From Collinsella aerofaciens (GTDB taxonomy: Bacteria > Actinomycetota > Coriobacteriia > Coriobacteriales > Coriobacteriaceae): a stretch of 64,000 nt of DNA. The translations under genes were made by a program, and so were the position numbers. This document shows positions 54,637 through 63,987 of the stretch, piece after piece. How positions within the stretch are numbered: the stretch's first letter is position 1; each line of letters opens with the position of its first letter. Under the pieces are notes generated by a model that saw only the letters and a program-made list of their open reading frames with translations, ran no database searches and was not told where the DNA came from. The stretch covers positions 1 to 64,000 of the forward strand of contig JAPJOH010000006.1 of the NCBI GenBank assembly GCA_030826265.1, in the 5' to 3' direction.

Positions 54637-56553
54637 CTAGGCGCGCTCCTCGATAGCACCGTTTCTATATGCATCGAGCAGCTGGCGCAGGTCCTGGATC
54701 TGGCTGCGGATCTTGGCGCCAGTATCGGTGTCGCTCACCATGCGGCGACGGTCTGCTTGGTCAAAACGGTTGGTCTCGCTCTCGATGTCCACGTTGCGCG
54801 TGAGTGCCTCGGCAACCGTCGTAAAGGCCCGGTGCGACTTGAGGCGGCAGCCGCGCGAGCTCGAGATGAGCGTATAGCCGGCGATACCCGTCTTGGGATG
54901 GTAAGCGCGGCAAAAGCCGCCATCGATGACCAGCAGCTTGCCCTCGGCGCGGATGGGCTGCTCGCCTTTGGTGGTTTTAACGGGCGTGTGGCCGTTGATG
55001 ATGTGGCCAGTCGGCGAACATGCCATAGGCACGACGCCAAATTCGCGCATGATGTCGTCGCAGACCGAGGGCGACTTGGTAAGCGTAAAGTACGGGTCCA
55101 TCGGCTCGACCCAGGTGCTCTTATCGGCGATATAGGCGCGCTCAAAGGTACGCACCAAGCGTCCGCTAGCGGGTGAGTTAAAGCCGATCCACAGGTACCA
55201 CATCCAGTCGAGGGCATCGCGGTCGCCCACGCGCCAGGCGCGGCGGGCGATGCGGTCGCAAAAATCGAGATAATCACGGCCGGCGTGCCAGGTACCCAGG
55301 CAGTTCATGCTGCTAAAGGTACCATCCTCGTTGAGCGGAACGCAACCATGGAACAGCAGGTTGCCGTTGGTGACCTTGTACATCGAGCCGTGGGTGTAGA
55401 GGAAATCGATATGGCGATGCAGGTGATCGGCGGTGACAAACTCGGACACGAGCTTGTCGATGATGTGCTGTTCCTGAGACGTGAGCGTATAGGGGTCCGC
55501 CGGGTCGACGGTGGGGAAGTCGTTGGTCGTGAGCGGCCACACGCTGCCGTCGGCGAGCGTGACCGTGCCGGTTTCGTAGTCGATCTTGTCGAGTAGCAGA
55601 CGGTTGGTCATATCGAACTCGGGGTGGCGCTGGATAATCTGGCCCTCGAGCTTAAAGAGCAGCACGTTGATGGCCTTGATCAGCGGGGTGATGGACTCAC
55701 CGGCGGTGTAGGTGGCATCGGCAAAGGCGACAAGCTCACGCAGCGAGATGCCGTAATCGTTCTCGAGGATCTCGTAATTGTCGTAGCGTAGATTGTTGCG
55801 CAACACCGTGGCGATGCAGGCGGGCTCACCGGCCGCAGCACCCATCCACAGCAGGTCGTGGTTGCCCCACTGGATGTCGAGCGAATGGTAGGTGAGCAGG
55901 CGGTCCATAATCTTGGCAGCGCCGCCGCCACGGTCGAAGATATCGCCCACCAGGTGTAGGTGGTCGACGGCCAGGCGCTTGATGAGCGAGGCGAGCGACT
56001 CGATAAAGTCGTCGGCGCTGGCGGTCTCCAGGATGGACTCCACGATGCGCTCGTGATAGCGCACGCGATAGTTGTTCTCGTCCGGGTGCGTGTGCAACAA
56101 CTCGTCGATGATGTAGGCGTAGTCGCGCGGGATGGCCTTACGCACCTTGGAGCGCGTGTAGCGGCTTGAAAGTGAGCGAGCGACCATGATGAGCTGGTCA
56201 AGCATCGTCTTGTACCAGGTGGGCGAGTCCTCGCGCTGACTGCGGACCAGGTCGATCTTCTCGCGCGGGTAGTAGATGAGCGTGCACAGCTCGCCCTTTT
56301 CGTCAAAGGTGAGCGTGTCGCCAAAGATCTCGTCGACATGCTCGCGCACGACGCCCGAGCAGTTGTTGAGGATGTGCATAAAGGCTTCGTACTCGCCATG
56401 CACGTCGCTCATAAAATGCTCGGTGCCCTTGGGTAGGTTGAGGATGGCCGAGAGATTGATGATCTCGGTAAATGCGGATTGTTCGGTGGGGAACTGTCTC
56501 GACAGCAGGCGCAGATACTTGAAGTCTTGCGGGTTGCGATCGAATGCGACCAT
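54637..56553 (-). CDS. fbp: class III fructose-1,6-bisphosphatase
   Basis: A 638-residue enzyme of the Firmicutes-type class III FBPase family (metallophosphatase fold), which removes the 1-phosphate of fructose 1,6-bisphosphate in gluconeogenesis. Metal-binding motifs are visible: MSDVHGEYEAF, VGDIFDRGGGA, WGNHDLLW and INGHTPVK. The start at 56553 has GGAAGG upstream and is a better fit than the frame extension to 56598. Length is typical for the class. The gtrA-like gene follows after a hairpin. Confidence 0.96.
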   Translation of the reverse strand: MVAFDRNPQDFKYLRLLSRQFPTEQSAFTEIINLSAILNLPKGTEHFMSDVHGEYEAFMHILNNCSGVVREHVDEIFGDTLTFDEKGELCTLIYYPREKIDLVRSQREDSPTWYKTMLDQLIMVARSLSSRYTRSKVRKAIPRDYAYIIDELLHTHPDENNYRVRYHERIVESILETASADDFIESLASLIKRLAVDHLHLVGDIFDRGGGAAKIMDRLLTYHSLDIQWGNHDLLWMGAAAGEPACIATVLRNNLRYDNYEILENDYGISLRELVAFADATYTAGESITPLIKAINVLLFKLEGQIIQRHPEFDMTNRLLLDKIDYETGTVTLADGSVWPLTTNDFPTVDPADPYTLTSQEQHIIDKLVSEFVTADHLHRHIDFLYTHGSMYKVTNGNLLFHGCVPLNEDGTFSSMNCLGTWHAGRDYLDFCDRIARRAWRVGDRDALDWMWYLWIGFNSPASGRLVRTFERAYIADKSTWVEPMDPYFTLTKSPSVCDDIMREFGVVPMACSPTGHIINGHTPVKTTKGEQPIRAEGKLLVIDGGFCRAYHPKTGIAGYTLISSSRGCRLKSHRAFTTVAEALTRNVDIESETNRFDQADRRRMVSDTDTGAKIRSQIQDLRQLLDAYRNGAIEERA

Positions 56554-56873
56554 GAAACACCTTCCGATGGGGCTGGTAAAACTGATAAACAGCGTCAAAC
56601 GTTTATCAGTATGCGCCGCTTTTGTTTCGATTTTGCGCCAGCGGCTGAATTGTCGGCTGAATGGTTTGGTAAATCGATTTAGTGAAGGTAGATGTGTTGG
56701 TTTGGTGGAGACGACAGAGGGTGTTTTCTCAGATATTTATACGTGGGGCCGGTGGAAACGATGGTGGTAAAGATGTTCACTATTTTTGGTTCGATTTGGT
56801 AAATAGTGGACATATGTACCGCATGTAGGCTCACTGTGCGATAATTTGCGCAGCAATGAGTAAGGAGCCTCAT
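56554..56873. other. Divergent intergenic region with an 8-bp inverted repeat
   Basis: A 320-base region between fbp and degV. The inverted pair CACTATTT (56778-56785) and AAATAGTG (56801-56808) may be an operator. GATAAT near 56840-56845 could be the -10 box of degV. No gene is seen. Confidence 0.45.
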
Positions 56874-57764
56874 ATGAGTGATTTTGTCCTGACCTGTGAA
56901 TCCGCCGCCGACCGAACCCGTGAGTTCTTTACGTCGCGCAATATCCCTGTCGTGTGTTTTCATTACGAGATCGACGATGTTGTCTATACGGACGATCTGT
57001 ATCAGTCGATTACGCCGGACAAGTTTTTTGCCCAGATTGCCGCGGGCGCCATGCCCAAGACGTCTCAGGTGAGCGTGGGTGAGTACGAGGAGTTTTGAGA
57101 GCCGTTTGTTGCCGAGGGTAAAGACGTGCTGCACCTGACGTTGTCGTCGGGTATTTCGGGCACGTATGGATCGGCTTGCGTTGCGGCGCGGATGCTCGCG
57201 GATCGCTATCCCCAGGGCGGCAAGGTGCGCGTCATCGATTCGCTGGCGGCGTCTTCGGGCTTTGGCCTGTTGCTGGAATATGCCGCCGACGTGCGCGATA
57301 GCGGGGCGTCACTCGACGAGACGGCCGCTTGGATTGAGAAGCACAAACTCAACCTGCACCACTGGTTCTTCTCGACCGATCTGTCGAGCTACCTACGAGG
57401 CGGTCGCATTTCGGCTGCGAGCGCGATCATTGGCACGGCGCTTAAGATTTGCCCGCTTATGACGGTCGATTGCGAAGGTAAGCTGTCGCCGCGTGAGAAG
57501 ATTCGCACCAAGAAGCGCGCGATTTCCGAGATGGCTAAGACCATGATGGCACACGTGCAGGGCGGTACGGATTATTCGGGTAAGTGCATCATGTCGCACT
57601 CGGCGTGCCGCGAGGATGCCGAGGCAGTTGCGGCGCTGATTGAGGAACAGGTTCCGCAGCTTAAAGGCAAGATTGAGATCAATGACATCGGTACTCTGAT
57701 TGGCTCGCATACCGGACCTGGTACGGTGGCGCTCTTCTTTATGGGCGACAAGCGCGTGGATTAA
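56874..57764 (+). pseudogene. DegV family fatty-acid-binding protein, interrupted by in-frame TGA
   Basis: DegV proteins bind fatty acids and hand them to a fatty acid kinase. The reading frame is intact for 296 codons except for TGA at 57096-57098 (codon 75), within EYEEF*EPFVAEGKDVLHL. Both halves are in the same frame and match the family (CESAADRTREFFTSRNIPV; LSSGISGTYGSA). Family members often carry W or F at this position, so a TGG to TGA change is the simplest cause. AAGGAG fixes the start. The result may be a broken gene, a sequencing error, or stop readthrough; the reading of W is an inference. Confidence 0.8.
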
Positions 57765-57796
57765 TTTGCCCCATCACGTCGCTGCATGATTGCTCA

Positions 57797-57833
57797 AACG
57801 AAAACGGCCCGCCTCACGTTTGTGGGGCGGGCC
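57797..57833. terminator. Bidirectional terminator
   Basis: Stem GGCCCGCC with GGCGGGCC extended by CAC/GTG. The minus side continues GTTTTCGTTT, the plus side TTGCTGTT. It lies between convergent genes. Confidence 0.8.
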
Positions 57834-57845
57834 TTGCTGTTGCGG

Positions 57846-58937
57846 CTAGCGTTTCTTTCCGCGGAAGAAAAAGCCGTGCAGTGACGGCTTGAGGCCGCGG
57901 TTGGCGCGATGCTCCTCGACGCGCTCGTGGATCGAAGCGACGCGCTCGATGACTTCGTCGGGAATCGGCACATCGGGATTCATGTTCTCGACTTGGCTGA
58001 CCTCGGCGGCGGCGACCTGGTCGATAATGGGCACGTTGTCGCGCGAGATGACAGGTGTGGCGTCTTCCTTCATCTTGCGATAACGCTGCATCATGTCGGT
58101 CTGTAGCTGCTGGGCCGAAGGCGGTGTCCAGATGATGGCGTTGGCGCCGGCGGCGATGGTCTCGCGAATGCTCTCGGGCGTCTTGCCGCCCGGCGCGATA
58201 AGCGGCAGGTTGGGATAGTGCTCGCGCAGCTCGCGTAGGACCTGGGGCGTGTTCTTGCCGGCGGCGATGTTGAGAATCTTGGCTCCGGCGCGCACCTTGG
58301 CGTGAGCATCGTCGTCGCAGCGAACGACCGTGGCGATGACGGGGATGTCGGCGATGTTGGTGATGTGCTCGACCATTTCGGCAGTAGCGGGGGAGTTGAC
58401 CACGCAGCCCGCCGCGCCTTGCATCTCGGAAACGGCCGCCATCTGCACGGAGCGCTTACCGGTGGTGGTGCCGCCGCCAACGCCCACAAAGACCGGGCAC
58501 TCGGCAACGGTCAGCAGCGCCTGCGTAATGGCGGGCTGCGGCGTGAAGGGGTAGACGGCAAACACGGCGTCGGCATTGGAGTTGCGGATGACCGCCACGT
58601 CGGTGGTGTAGATGAGCGATTTGATGCGGCGGCCAAAGAGCGTAAAGCCGCTGGCCTCCTCGATCTCATCGGGCATACGGAGGGCCGCCTTGCGCAGGCG
58701 TCCGTCGATGGGCAGCGGCTCCATGGGCAAAAGGCCGTTGGGGGTTACGGCCACCTGGGGCTCGGTAAATTCGTCTGCAAGCTCAACCTCGGAGAAGTCG
58801 ACCGAGGCGACGACGTCTTCGTGAACCTCGGCGGGCACATCGATGGGGGCTTGATCGTCGGTCGCGGCGGGCGTATCGAAGGAGCTGGTGCCGACAAAGG
58901 CGTCGACGCGCTCGTTCAAATCGTTGAGAGAATCCAT
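57846..58937 (-). CDS. predicted TIM-barrel protein, function unknown
   Basis: A 363-residue protein with a Val/Asp/Glu-rich N-terminal extension of about 80 residues. A barrel-like domain then begins near ASGFTLFGRRIKSLIYTTDV. It has GVGGGTTTGKRS and, late in the fold, IAPGGKTPESIRETI and GANAIIWTPP. These are the phosphate-binding-loop places seen in IMPDH/ThiG-type barrels. Similar proteins in Firmicutes are labelled only as hydrolases. No reaction can be assigned. The ribosome site is weak. The C-terminus is basic (FFFRGKKR). Confidence 0.72.
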   Translation of the reverse strand: MDSLNDLNERVDAFVGTSSFDTPAATDDQAPIDVPAEVHEDVVASVDFSEVELADEFTEPQVAVTPNGLLPMEPLPIDGRLRKAALRMPDEIEEASGFTLFGRRIKSLIYTTDVAVIRNSNADAVFAVYPFTPQPAITQALLTVAECPVFVGVGGGTTTGKRSVQMAAVSEMQGAAGCVVNSPATAEMVEHITNIADIPVIATVVRCDDDAHAKVRAGAKILNIAAGKNTPQVLRELREHYPNLPLIAPGGKTPESIRETIAAGANAIIWTPPSAQQLQTDMMQRYRKMKEDATPVISRDNVPIIDQVAAAEVSQVENMNPDVPIPDEVIERVASIHERVEEHRANRGLKPSLHGFFFRGKKR

Positions 58938-59129
58938 GGCGGTCCGTTTCTATGTTGTGCGCCCGTCAGCGTGCGACCGGCGCTATGATTGCTAAATCGT
59001 TTGACGAGTTGATTTTTCCCCGCCGCGCCATCCGTTAGACTGAAGGGCTGGCGAACGTGAAGGAGCTGTGGTGGCGGGAATCGAGGTGCTATCTTGAATG
59101 TCCCGTATACAAAAGAGAGGTGACGCGGT

Positions 59130-59300
59130 ATGGAATTCTCGGCAATGTTAGGCTCGATTGGCCTATGCGTGGGCGCAATCGTTGCCGCCGCGGTCATCTA
59201 CTTTGCGGTCACGGCCATTAAGGGCAAAAAGGCCGAGCGCAAGGAGCGCGAGGCACTTAAGCAGTGCCGTGACCAGCAGGACAAGCGCGCACGGAGATAG
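59130..59300 (+). CDS. 56-residue small membrane protein
   Basis: A short gene, ATG at 59130 with GAGAGGTG 7 bases upstream and TAG at 59298-59300. The protein is one N-terminal membrane helix (LGSIGLCVGAIVAAAVIYFA) followed by a strongly charged Lys/Glu/Arg tail (KGKKAERKEREALKQ). This tail could sit along the membrane or bind a partner. It converges on the RsmB-type gene and is divergent from the TIM-barrel gene. No named family is recognised. Confidence 0.7.
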   Translation: MEFSAMLGSIGLCVGAIVAAAVIYFAVTAIKGKKAERKEREALKQCRDQQDKRARR

Positions 59301-59324
59301 TTTGTTGAGTTTTGAATCCGTGCG

Positions 59325-60428
59325 CTAGCTGCGTTTTCGGACCAGGGCGATATAGAAGCCCTCAAAGTTGCGACTGGGCGGAATGGTCAGCGTGCCGGGC
59401 ATGCCGTTGGCAATGGCCGAGACGTGGCCCGCGGCAATGGCCTCGGTAAGGGCGTTGCACTCGATGCGCGGTTCCTCACCGGCTTCGCGGGCGCGGCGTG
59501 CTTCGCTTTCACTCGGCGTGCTGTCGAGGGGGATGAGCTCGCAGTCCATGTGCTTGTCGAGGGCCTCTTGCAGGGCATCCTCGTTTTCCTGCGGCAAGAT
59601 CGAACATGTCGAATAGACGAGCGTGCCGCTCGGTTTGAGGGCCCCCATGGCGCGATCCAGAAGTGCTCGCTGCGATCGGGCGCACTTGCTCAGCAACTGC
59701 TCGGTGAGGCCGCGCAGGCTTTTCTCGTTGCCGCTGATGACGGTGCCCGTGCCGGTGCAGGGGGCGTCGAGCAGGATACGGTCGAAGCGGAAGAACTCGT
59801 CGAGCTCGCGTGCGTCGATGCGCATGACGGGCACGTTTTTGGAACCCTGGCGATGGAGGTTTGACTCGAGCTTTTCGGCGCGGGGAATGCTCATCTCGCA
59901 GGCCGTGAGGTGTGCCTGGCCCTGGGTGAGGGCGGCGATCTGCGTCGTCTTGCCGCCAGGGGCTGCGCACATGTCGAGGATGTCCTCGCCGGCCTGAGCG
60001 CCCAGGACCAACGGCGGCATCATGGACGACAGACTTTGCAAGTAGATCTTGCCGTCGCGGTAGATGTCGAGGTCCCACAGATCAGAAACCTGGGCCTCGG
60101 GCAGGATAAAGGCGTCTGGGTACCAGGCGACGGGGTTGTGGGCGATTCCGGCGGCATCGAGCGCCGCAACGATGTCCTCGGCGGTCGCCTTGAGCGTATT
60201 GGCGCGCAGCGTGACCGGGCGTGTGGCCGCGGCGCCGAAGCCCTCGATCATGAGCTCGGCATCGGCGGGCGCATAGGCGCCGGCGACCGTATCGACCATA
60301 AAGCGCGGCAGGTCGGCGGCGGAGTGTTGGGCGGCAAGCTGGTCGGAAAGCTCGGTGGAGGCAAACTGCCTAAGCTTGAGCTCGGGCTTAACCTGCTTTT
60401 TCTGCTTACGACGACGCGGCTTGGACAT
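59325..60428 (-). CDS. RsmB/NOP2-type rRNA m5C methyltransferase
   Basis: A 367-residue SAM-dependent RNA cytosine-5 methyltransferase. Motif I DMCAAPGGKTTQIA binds SAM. The two active cysteines are in LLDAPCTGTG and VYSTCSI. The N-terminus is very basic (RRRKQKKQVK), for RNA contact. The protein resembles RsmF/RsmB; which rRNA site it modifies cannot be told. GGAAGGAAAG precedes the ATG. It lies 59 bases downstream of the metG stop on the same strand. Confidence 0.9.
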   Translation of the reverse strand: MSKPRRRKQKKQVKPELKLRQFASTELSDQLAAQHSAADLPRFMVDTVAGAYAPADAELMIEGFGAAATRPVTLRANTLKATAEDIVAALDAAGIAHNPVAWYPDAFILPEAQVSDLWDLDIYRDGKIYLQSLSSMMPPLVLGAQAGEDILDMCAAPGGKTTQIAALTQGQAHLTACEMSIPRAEKLESNLHRQGSKNVPVMRIDARELDEFFRFDRILLDAPCTGTGTVISGNEKSLRGLTEQLLSKCARSQRALLDRAMGALKPSGTLVYSTCSILPQENEDALQEALDKHMDCELIPLDSTPSESEARRAREAGEEPRIECNALTEAIAAGHVSAIANGMPGTLTIPPSRNFEGFYIALVRKRS

Positions 60429-60487
60429 CCGTCTTTCCTTCCCGTTCCAAATTGACTACTTTCCGGGCACGCCGCTGCTGGCGTGCT

Positions 60488-62638
60488 TTAGTACTGGCTC
60501 TCGTGCTTGCTAAAGAAGTCGAAGCGCGGGGGCAGCGGCTTCACGCGGTGCTCGCCGGGCTTCTCGCCCAGGCTCTCCACAAACTCATCCGTGGAGGCAA
60601 AGATGTTATTCCAGCTAAAGAAGGCGACCGGGTCAACGTCGAAGTACTCGCAGATGAGCTCGCAGCCGGCCGGCACGATGCCGTGCATGAGCACGGTCGC
60701 TACGCGCAGCTCGGTAAAGGCGTCGACGAGGGCCTGCGTCATGGCGGCGTTGGCCGGCTCGCCCTCGAGCTTGTTGGCGGCCTTGGAGGCATCGCTCCAG
60801 CGCTTGTTGGCGGCGCGCAGGTAGTCGTCGCACACAGCGAGCGCTCGGTGCGTCTCGAACTTGTACATGGCCTGCTCAAAGGCGAGGGCCGCCTGCTGGG
60901 CGGCTTCGACCACGGTGTCAGAAGCGGCACCGGCGGGGATGCAACCGTTGCGATAGGGACTCTCGTCGCCCTCCTTGACGGCGACGCCGTAGAAGCAGCT
61001 GCGGGCCAGGCGGTTGAACACGCCGGTCAGCAGCGCGCTCTCCTTAAGGGCGGGGTCGATAACGCGCTTGTCGTCGCAGGCGCGCACCTCGTTGCCGTCC
61101 TTGTCCTTGCCGGTCACGCGCGTGTCGTATGCCTTGGGGCTAAAGCTCACTGGCTTCTCGGACAGGCCGAGCGACAGCCAATGCGCGCGCATCTGCTCGC
61201 AGGTGTAGTGGTTGAGCAGGTCGTCTGCCGGCGGGGGAGGAGTCTGCGAGGACGAGCTTGCCTTTTTGCCCATGTAGAGCAGGTGGTAGCAGGCGCTGAC
61301 GGTGCTCTGCGTGAGGTTCCAACCCAGGGCCTCCCACATGGCGGTCTGCGCGATGCAATAGAAGTAGATGTTGTCCTGGCCAATGAACTGGTAGATCTGT
61401 GCGTCATCCGAGCACCACCAGTCGCGCCAGTCGAGCGAGCTGTGCTGGTAGGTGGGCGCGGGGACCTGCGTGGAATCGGCGGCGGGCTCGCCCATGAGGG
61501 CGGCATCCTGGGCGGCGACGCCCTCGGTCACGCCGGCGGCCTTGGCATCGCGTGCGAGCACGGTGCGCGTATAGCTGATGGGAGCCCACAGGCTCTCGGG
61601 CCAGCACCAGCAGGTGACGTCGGAGACGCCATCGACCTCGGGCACCGGAACGCCCCAGTCGATGTTGCCGGTGATGCGGAAGGGTACGAGCGCCTTGCCG
61701 CTGCGGAAGCGCACGCCGCCGTTGGCGAGCACCGCGTGGGCATCGTCGCGCTCCTTCCAGCTGGGGAAGGTGACGGTAAAGCTGCTCTTGTTGCCCTCGG
61801 GCTCCAGCACGGTGTGCTCGGGAAGCTGATCCTCGACGGCATCGAAGGCCTCGCGGAACTTGTTCTGGATGTAGAGCTGGGCCGGCAGCAGCCACTCTTC
61901 CATGGTCTTGGAGACCACGGAGCGAACCTGCGGGTTCTGGGCGAGCTTGGCGGTATAGGTTTTCATAAAGTCGAGGTAGGCCGGCAGGTCGAAGTAGAGG
62001 TTGTCGACCGGGCGCAGCTCGGGCACCTCGCCGGTGAGCTGGCTTTTGGGCGCGATGAGCTCCTCGGGCTCAAACTGGTGACCCAGGTCGCACTCGTCGG
62101 CATAAGCCTTCTCGGACTTGCAGCCCTGGATGGGGCAGCGGCCGATCACCTGGCGGCCGTTGAGGAACGTGCCGGCCTTGGCATCGTAGAACTGCAGCGT
62201 GGAGCGCTTGGAGATGGTGCCCTGCTCGTGCAGGCGCTTGATAATCTCGGCGGTCACCTCGTTGTGAATCTGCGCAGCCGGCTCAAGGCCCGAGCCGCCG
62301 TAGATATCGCAGCTGATATTGTAGTTGTTGAGGGTCGCGGCCTGGCGGGAGTGATTGGACTCGACATACTCGCTAATGGACTTGTCGTAGCCCTCGTTCT
62401 CCTTGAGCTTGCGGTAGCTCTCCATGATGGGCGAGCCATAGCAGTCGGTGCCCGAGGTGAAGATGACGTTCTCGCGGCCCAGGCGGTCGCGCAGGAAGCG
62501 GGCGAAGAAGTCGGCAGGGACAAAGACGCCGCCAACGTGGCCAAAGTGAAGGCCCTTGTTGCCGTAGGGCTCGCCGGCGGTAACGATGGCGCGGCGAGGC
62601 CAGCTGGGACGGTCGTTCATGGAGTATTTGGATGCCAT
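60488..62638 (-). CDS. metG: methionine-tRNA ligase, divergent
   Basis: A 716-residue class I synthetase of the MetRS type. The HIGH site is HFGHVGG in the first helix. A zinc knuckle is present (GRCPIQGCKSEKAYADECDLGH). The catalytic domain continues to FIGQDNIYFYC. The KMSKS loop is unusual: it reads GKKASSSSQTPPPPAD, keeping lysines and serines but not the canonical order. The anticodon-binding helices follow. There is no C-terminal EMAP-like domain. The start at 62638 has AAGGAG upstream on this strand. It may be the only MetRS or a specialised paralog. Confidence 0.82.
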   Translation of the reverse strand: MASKYSMNDRPSWPRRAIVTAGEPYGNKGLHFGHVGGVFVPADFFARFLRDRLGRENVIFTSGTDCYGSPIMESYRKLKENEGYDKSISEYVESNHSRQAATLNNYNISCDIYGGSGLEPAAQIHNEVTAEIIKRLHEQGTISKRSTLQFYDAKAGTFLNGRQVIGRCPIQGCKSEKAYADECDLGHQFEPEELIAPKSQLTGEVPELRPVDNLYFDLPAYLDFMKTYTAKLAQNPQVRSVVSKTMEEWLLPAQLYIQNKFREAFDAVEDQLPEHTVLEPEGNKSSFTVTFPSWKERDDAHAVLANGGVRFRSGKALVPFRITGNIDWGVPVPEVDGVSDVTCWCWPESLWAPISYTRTVLARDAKAAGVTEGVAAQDAALMGEPAADSTQVPAPTYQHSSLDWRDWWCSDDAQIYQFIGQDNIYFYCIAQTAMWEALGWNLTQSTVSACYHLLYMGKKASSSSQTPPPPADDLLNHYTCEQMRAHWLSLGLSEKPVSFSPKAYDTRVTGKDKDGNEVRACDDKRVIDPALKESALLTGVFNRLARSCFYGVAVKEGDESPYRNGCIPAGAASDTVVEAAQQAALAFEQAMYKFETHRALAVCDDYLRAANKRWSDASKAANKLEGEPANAAMTQALVDAFTELRVATVLMHGIVPAGCELICEYFDVDPVAFFSWNNIFASTDEFVESLGEKPGEHRVKPLPPRFDFFSKHESQY

Positions 62639-62770
62639 GGGACTCCTTCGCATATGGTGAGGGCGCGGCCGGGCGCGGGGCTCGGCGGCGCGGTGGTCAA
62701 TTCGTGCATATCGTTCGACATTATCGCACATGCGGACGGGTACGTGGCAGGGGCGCTATCCTAAGATGCT

Positions 62771-63337
62771 ATGAATGAGATTTCCAACATACATGCGTTT
62801 GAGGACGAGGATTTTCTGCACGCTTGCTTCGTGTGGGGGATGGTCGTAGTCGGCGTGTTTGCCGTGTGCCTGGTGCCGGTGTTTATGCTGCTGGGCGGGC
62901 CTGCAGACTTGGATGCAGCTGACGCGGGCGGCTGGATGGCTGTCGTGGGCTGGATGGTCGGCTTAGCTGCGGTTTCGGCGGCTTCATTTGCCGTGCACGA
63001 GCTGGTGCACGGTGTGTTATTTAAGCTGCTGGCGCCTGCGGGCGCGAAGGTGACCTTTGGGGCGAATCGCGAGACGGCGATGATCTATGCCTGCGCCGAA
63101 GGCGTTGTGTATTCGCGCCGGCGGTACGTGGCGATTTGCCTGGCGCCGACGGTTGTTGTGACGACAGCGTTTGCCCTGGGGTTTGCGTTTTCGGGCTATC
63201 CGCTGCTGTGCTATCTGGCTGCCGGCTTGCATTTGTCGGGCTGTGTAGGCGACTGGTATTACGTGCGGACCATTTTGCGCGACCGCCGCATTGTCGCCTG
63301 CGAGGATATGTCCTTTGGCGTGCGCTTTTTTGGGTGA
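62771..63337 (+). CDS. DUF3267 family membrane metalloprotease-like protein
   Basis: A 188-residue membrane protein with about four helices and HELVHG (H76, E77, H80), the zinc-binding HExxH pattern, in the third helix. The family DUF3267 has this motif but no proven activity. The ribosome site before the ATG is weak. It sits 10 bases before queH, so the two are probably one operon. Confidence 0.85.
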   Translation: MNEISNIHAFEDEDFLHACFVWGMVVVGVFAVCLVPVFMLLGGPADLDAADAGGWMAVVGWMVGLAAVSAASFAVHELVHGVLFKLLAPAGAKVTFGANRETAMIYACAEGVVYSRRRYVAICLAPTVVVTTAFALGFAFSGYPLLCYLAAGLHLSGCVGDWYYVRTILRDRRIVACEDMSFGVRFFG

Positions 63338-63347
63338 GGAGATGTCG

Positions 63348-63923
63348 ATGAAGTCGTTGTTGCTGCATGCGTGCTGTGCACCATGCTCGCTTGAGCCGGT
63401 TCGCCTGCTGCGCGAGGAGGGGTTTGAGCCCACGATTTGCTGGACCAACCCCAATATTCAACCGCGCGATGAATGGCAGCGCCGCTTGGACGAGCTGCGC
63501 CGGTGGTGTGCCGATGGCGACATCGAACTCATCGAGGCGGGGGAGGACCGTGAGCGTTGGGAGGCCGGCGTGGCCCCGCTGGGCGCCGATCGAGCCCGTC
63601 GCTGTCGTGCATGCTATGCCCTGCGCCTGGCCGAGGCATGCCGAGTGGCCCAGGAGCGCGGGTTTGAGTTTGTGGGTACGACGCTCGCCGTCTCGCCGTA
63701 CCAGTTGTTCGAAACCTGCAATGATGTGTTGGAGCGTCTGGCTGCCGCCCGCGGTCTCACCCCGGTGATTCGCGATTTTCGCCCGTATTACCCCGAGGCG
63801 ACACGCCGTTCGCGCGAGCTTGGCATGTATCGGCAGAACTACTGTGGTTGCCGCTTCTCGGCTGTCGAGGCGGCCATGGACCGCGCCCGCATCCGCGACG
63901 AGCGCAAAGCCGCCAAAAAGTAG
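63348..63923 (+). CDS. queH: epoxyqueuosine reductase QueH
   Basis: A 191-residue protein of the DUF208/QueH family, which performs the last step of queuosine synthesis in tRNA. The cysteine motif HACCAPC (C9, C10, C13) at the N-terminus and later CRACY and YCGCRFS provide the cluster ligands. The ATG at 63348 follows GAGGAG by 6 bases; the ATG at 63342 directly abuts it. The normal partner genes of queuosine synthesis are not in the window, which may mean salvage of queuine. Confidence 0.93.
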   Translation: MKSLLLHACCAPCSLEPVRLLREEGFEPTICWTNPNIQPRDEWQRRLDELRRWCADGDIELIEAGEDRERWEAGVAPLGADRARRCRACYALRLAEACRVAQERGFEFVGTTLAVSPYQLFETCNDVLERLAAARGLTPVIRDFRPYYPEATRRSRELGMYRQNYCGCRFSAVEAAMDRARIRDERKAAKK

Positions 63924-63987
63924 TTCACTTGGGACGTCAGCCTGCTAGGATGTAGAGCGGACTTTAGCTATATAAGGAGAATCCGAC

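Noticed and set aside
57096..57098. Selenocysteine at the degV TGA
   Set aside because: The position is not a redox cysteine in DegV, no SECIS-like hairpin follows directly, and no selenium genes are seen.
60452..62764. 770-codon frame opposite metG
   Set aside because: The antisense frame lacks any motif. The minus-strand synthetase has its catalytic motifs and ribosome site.
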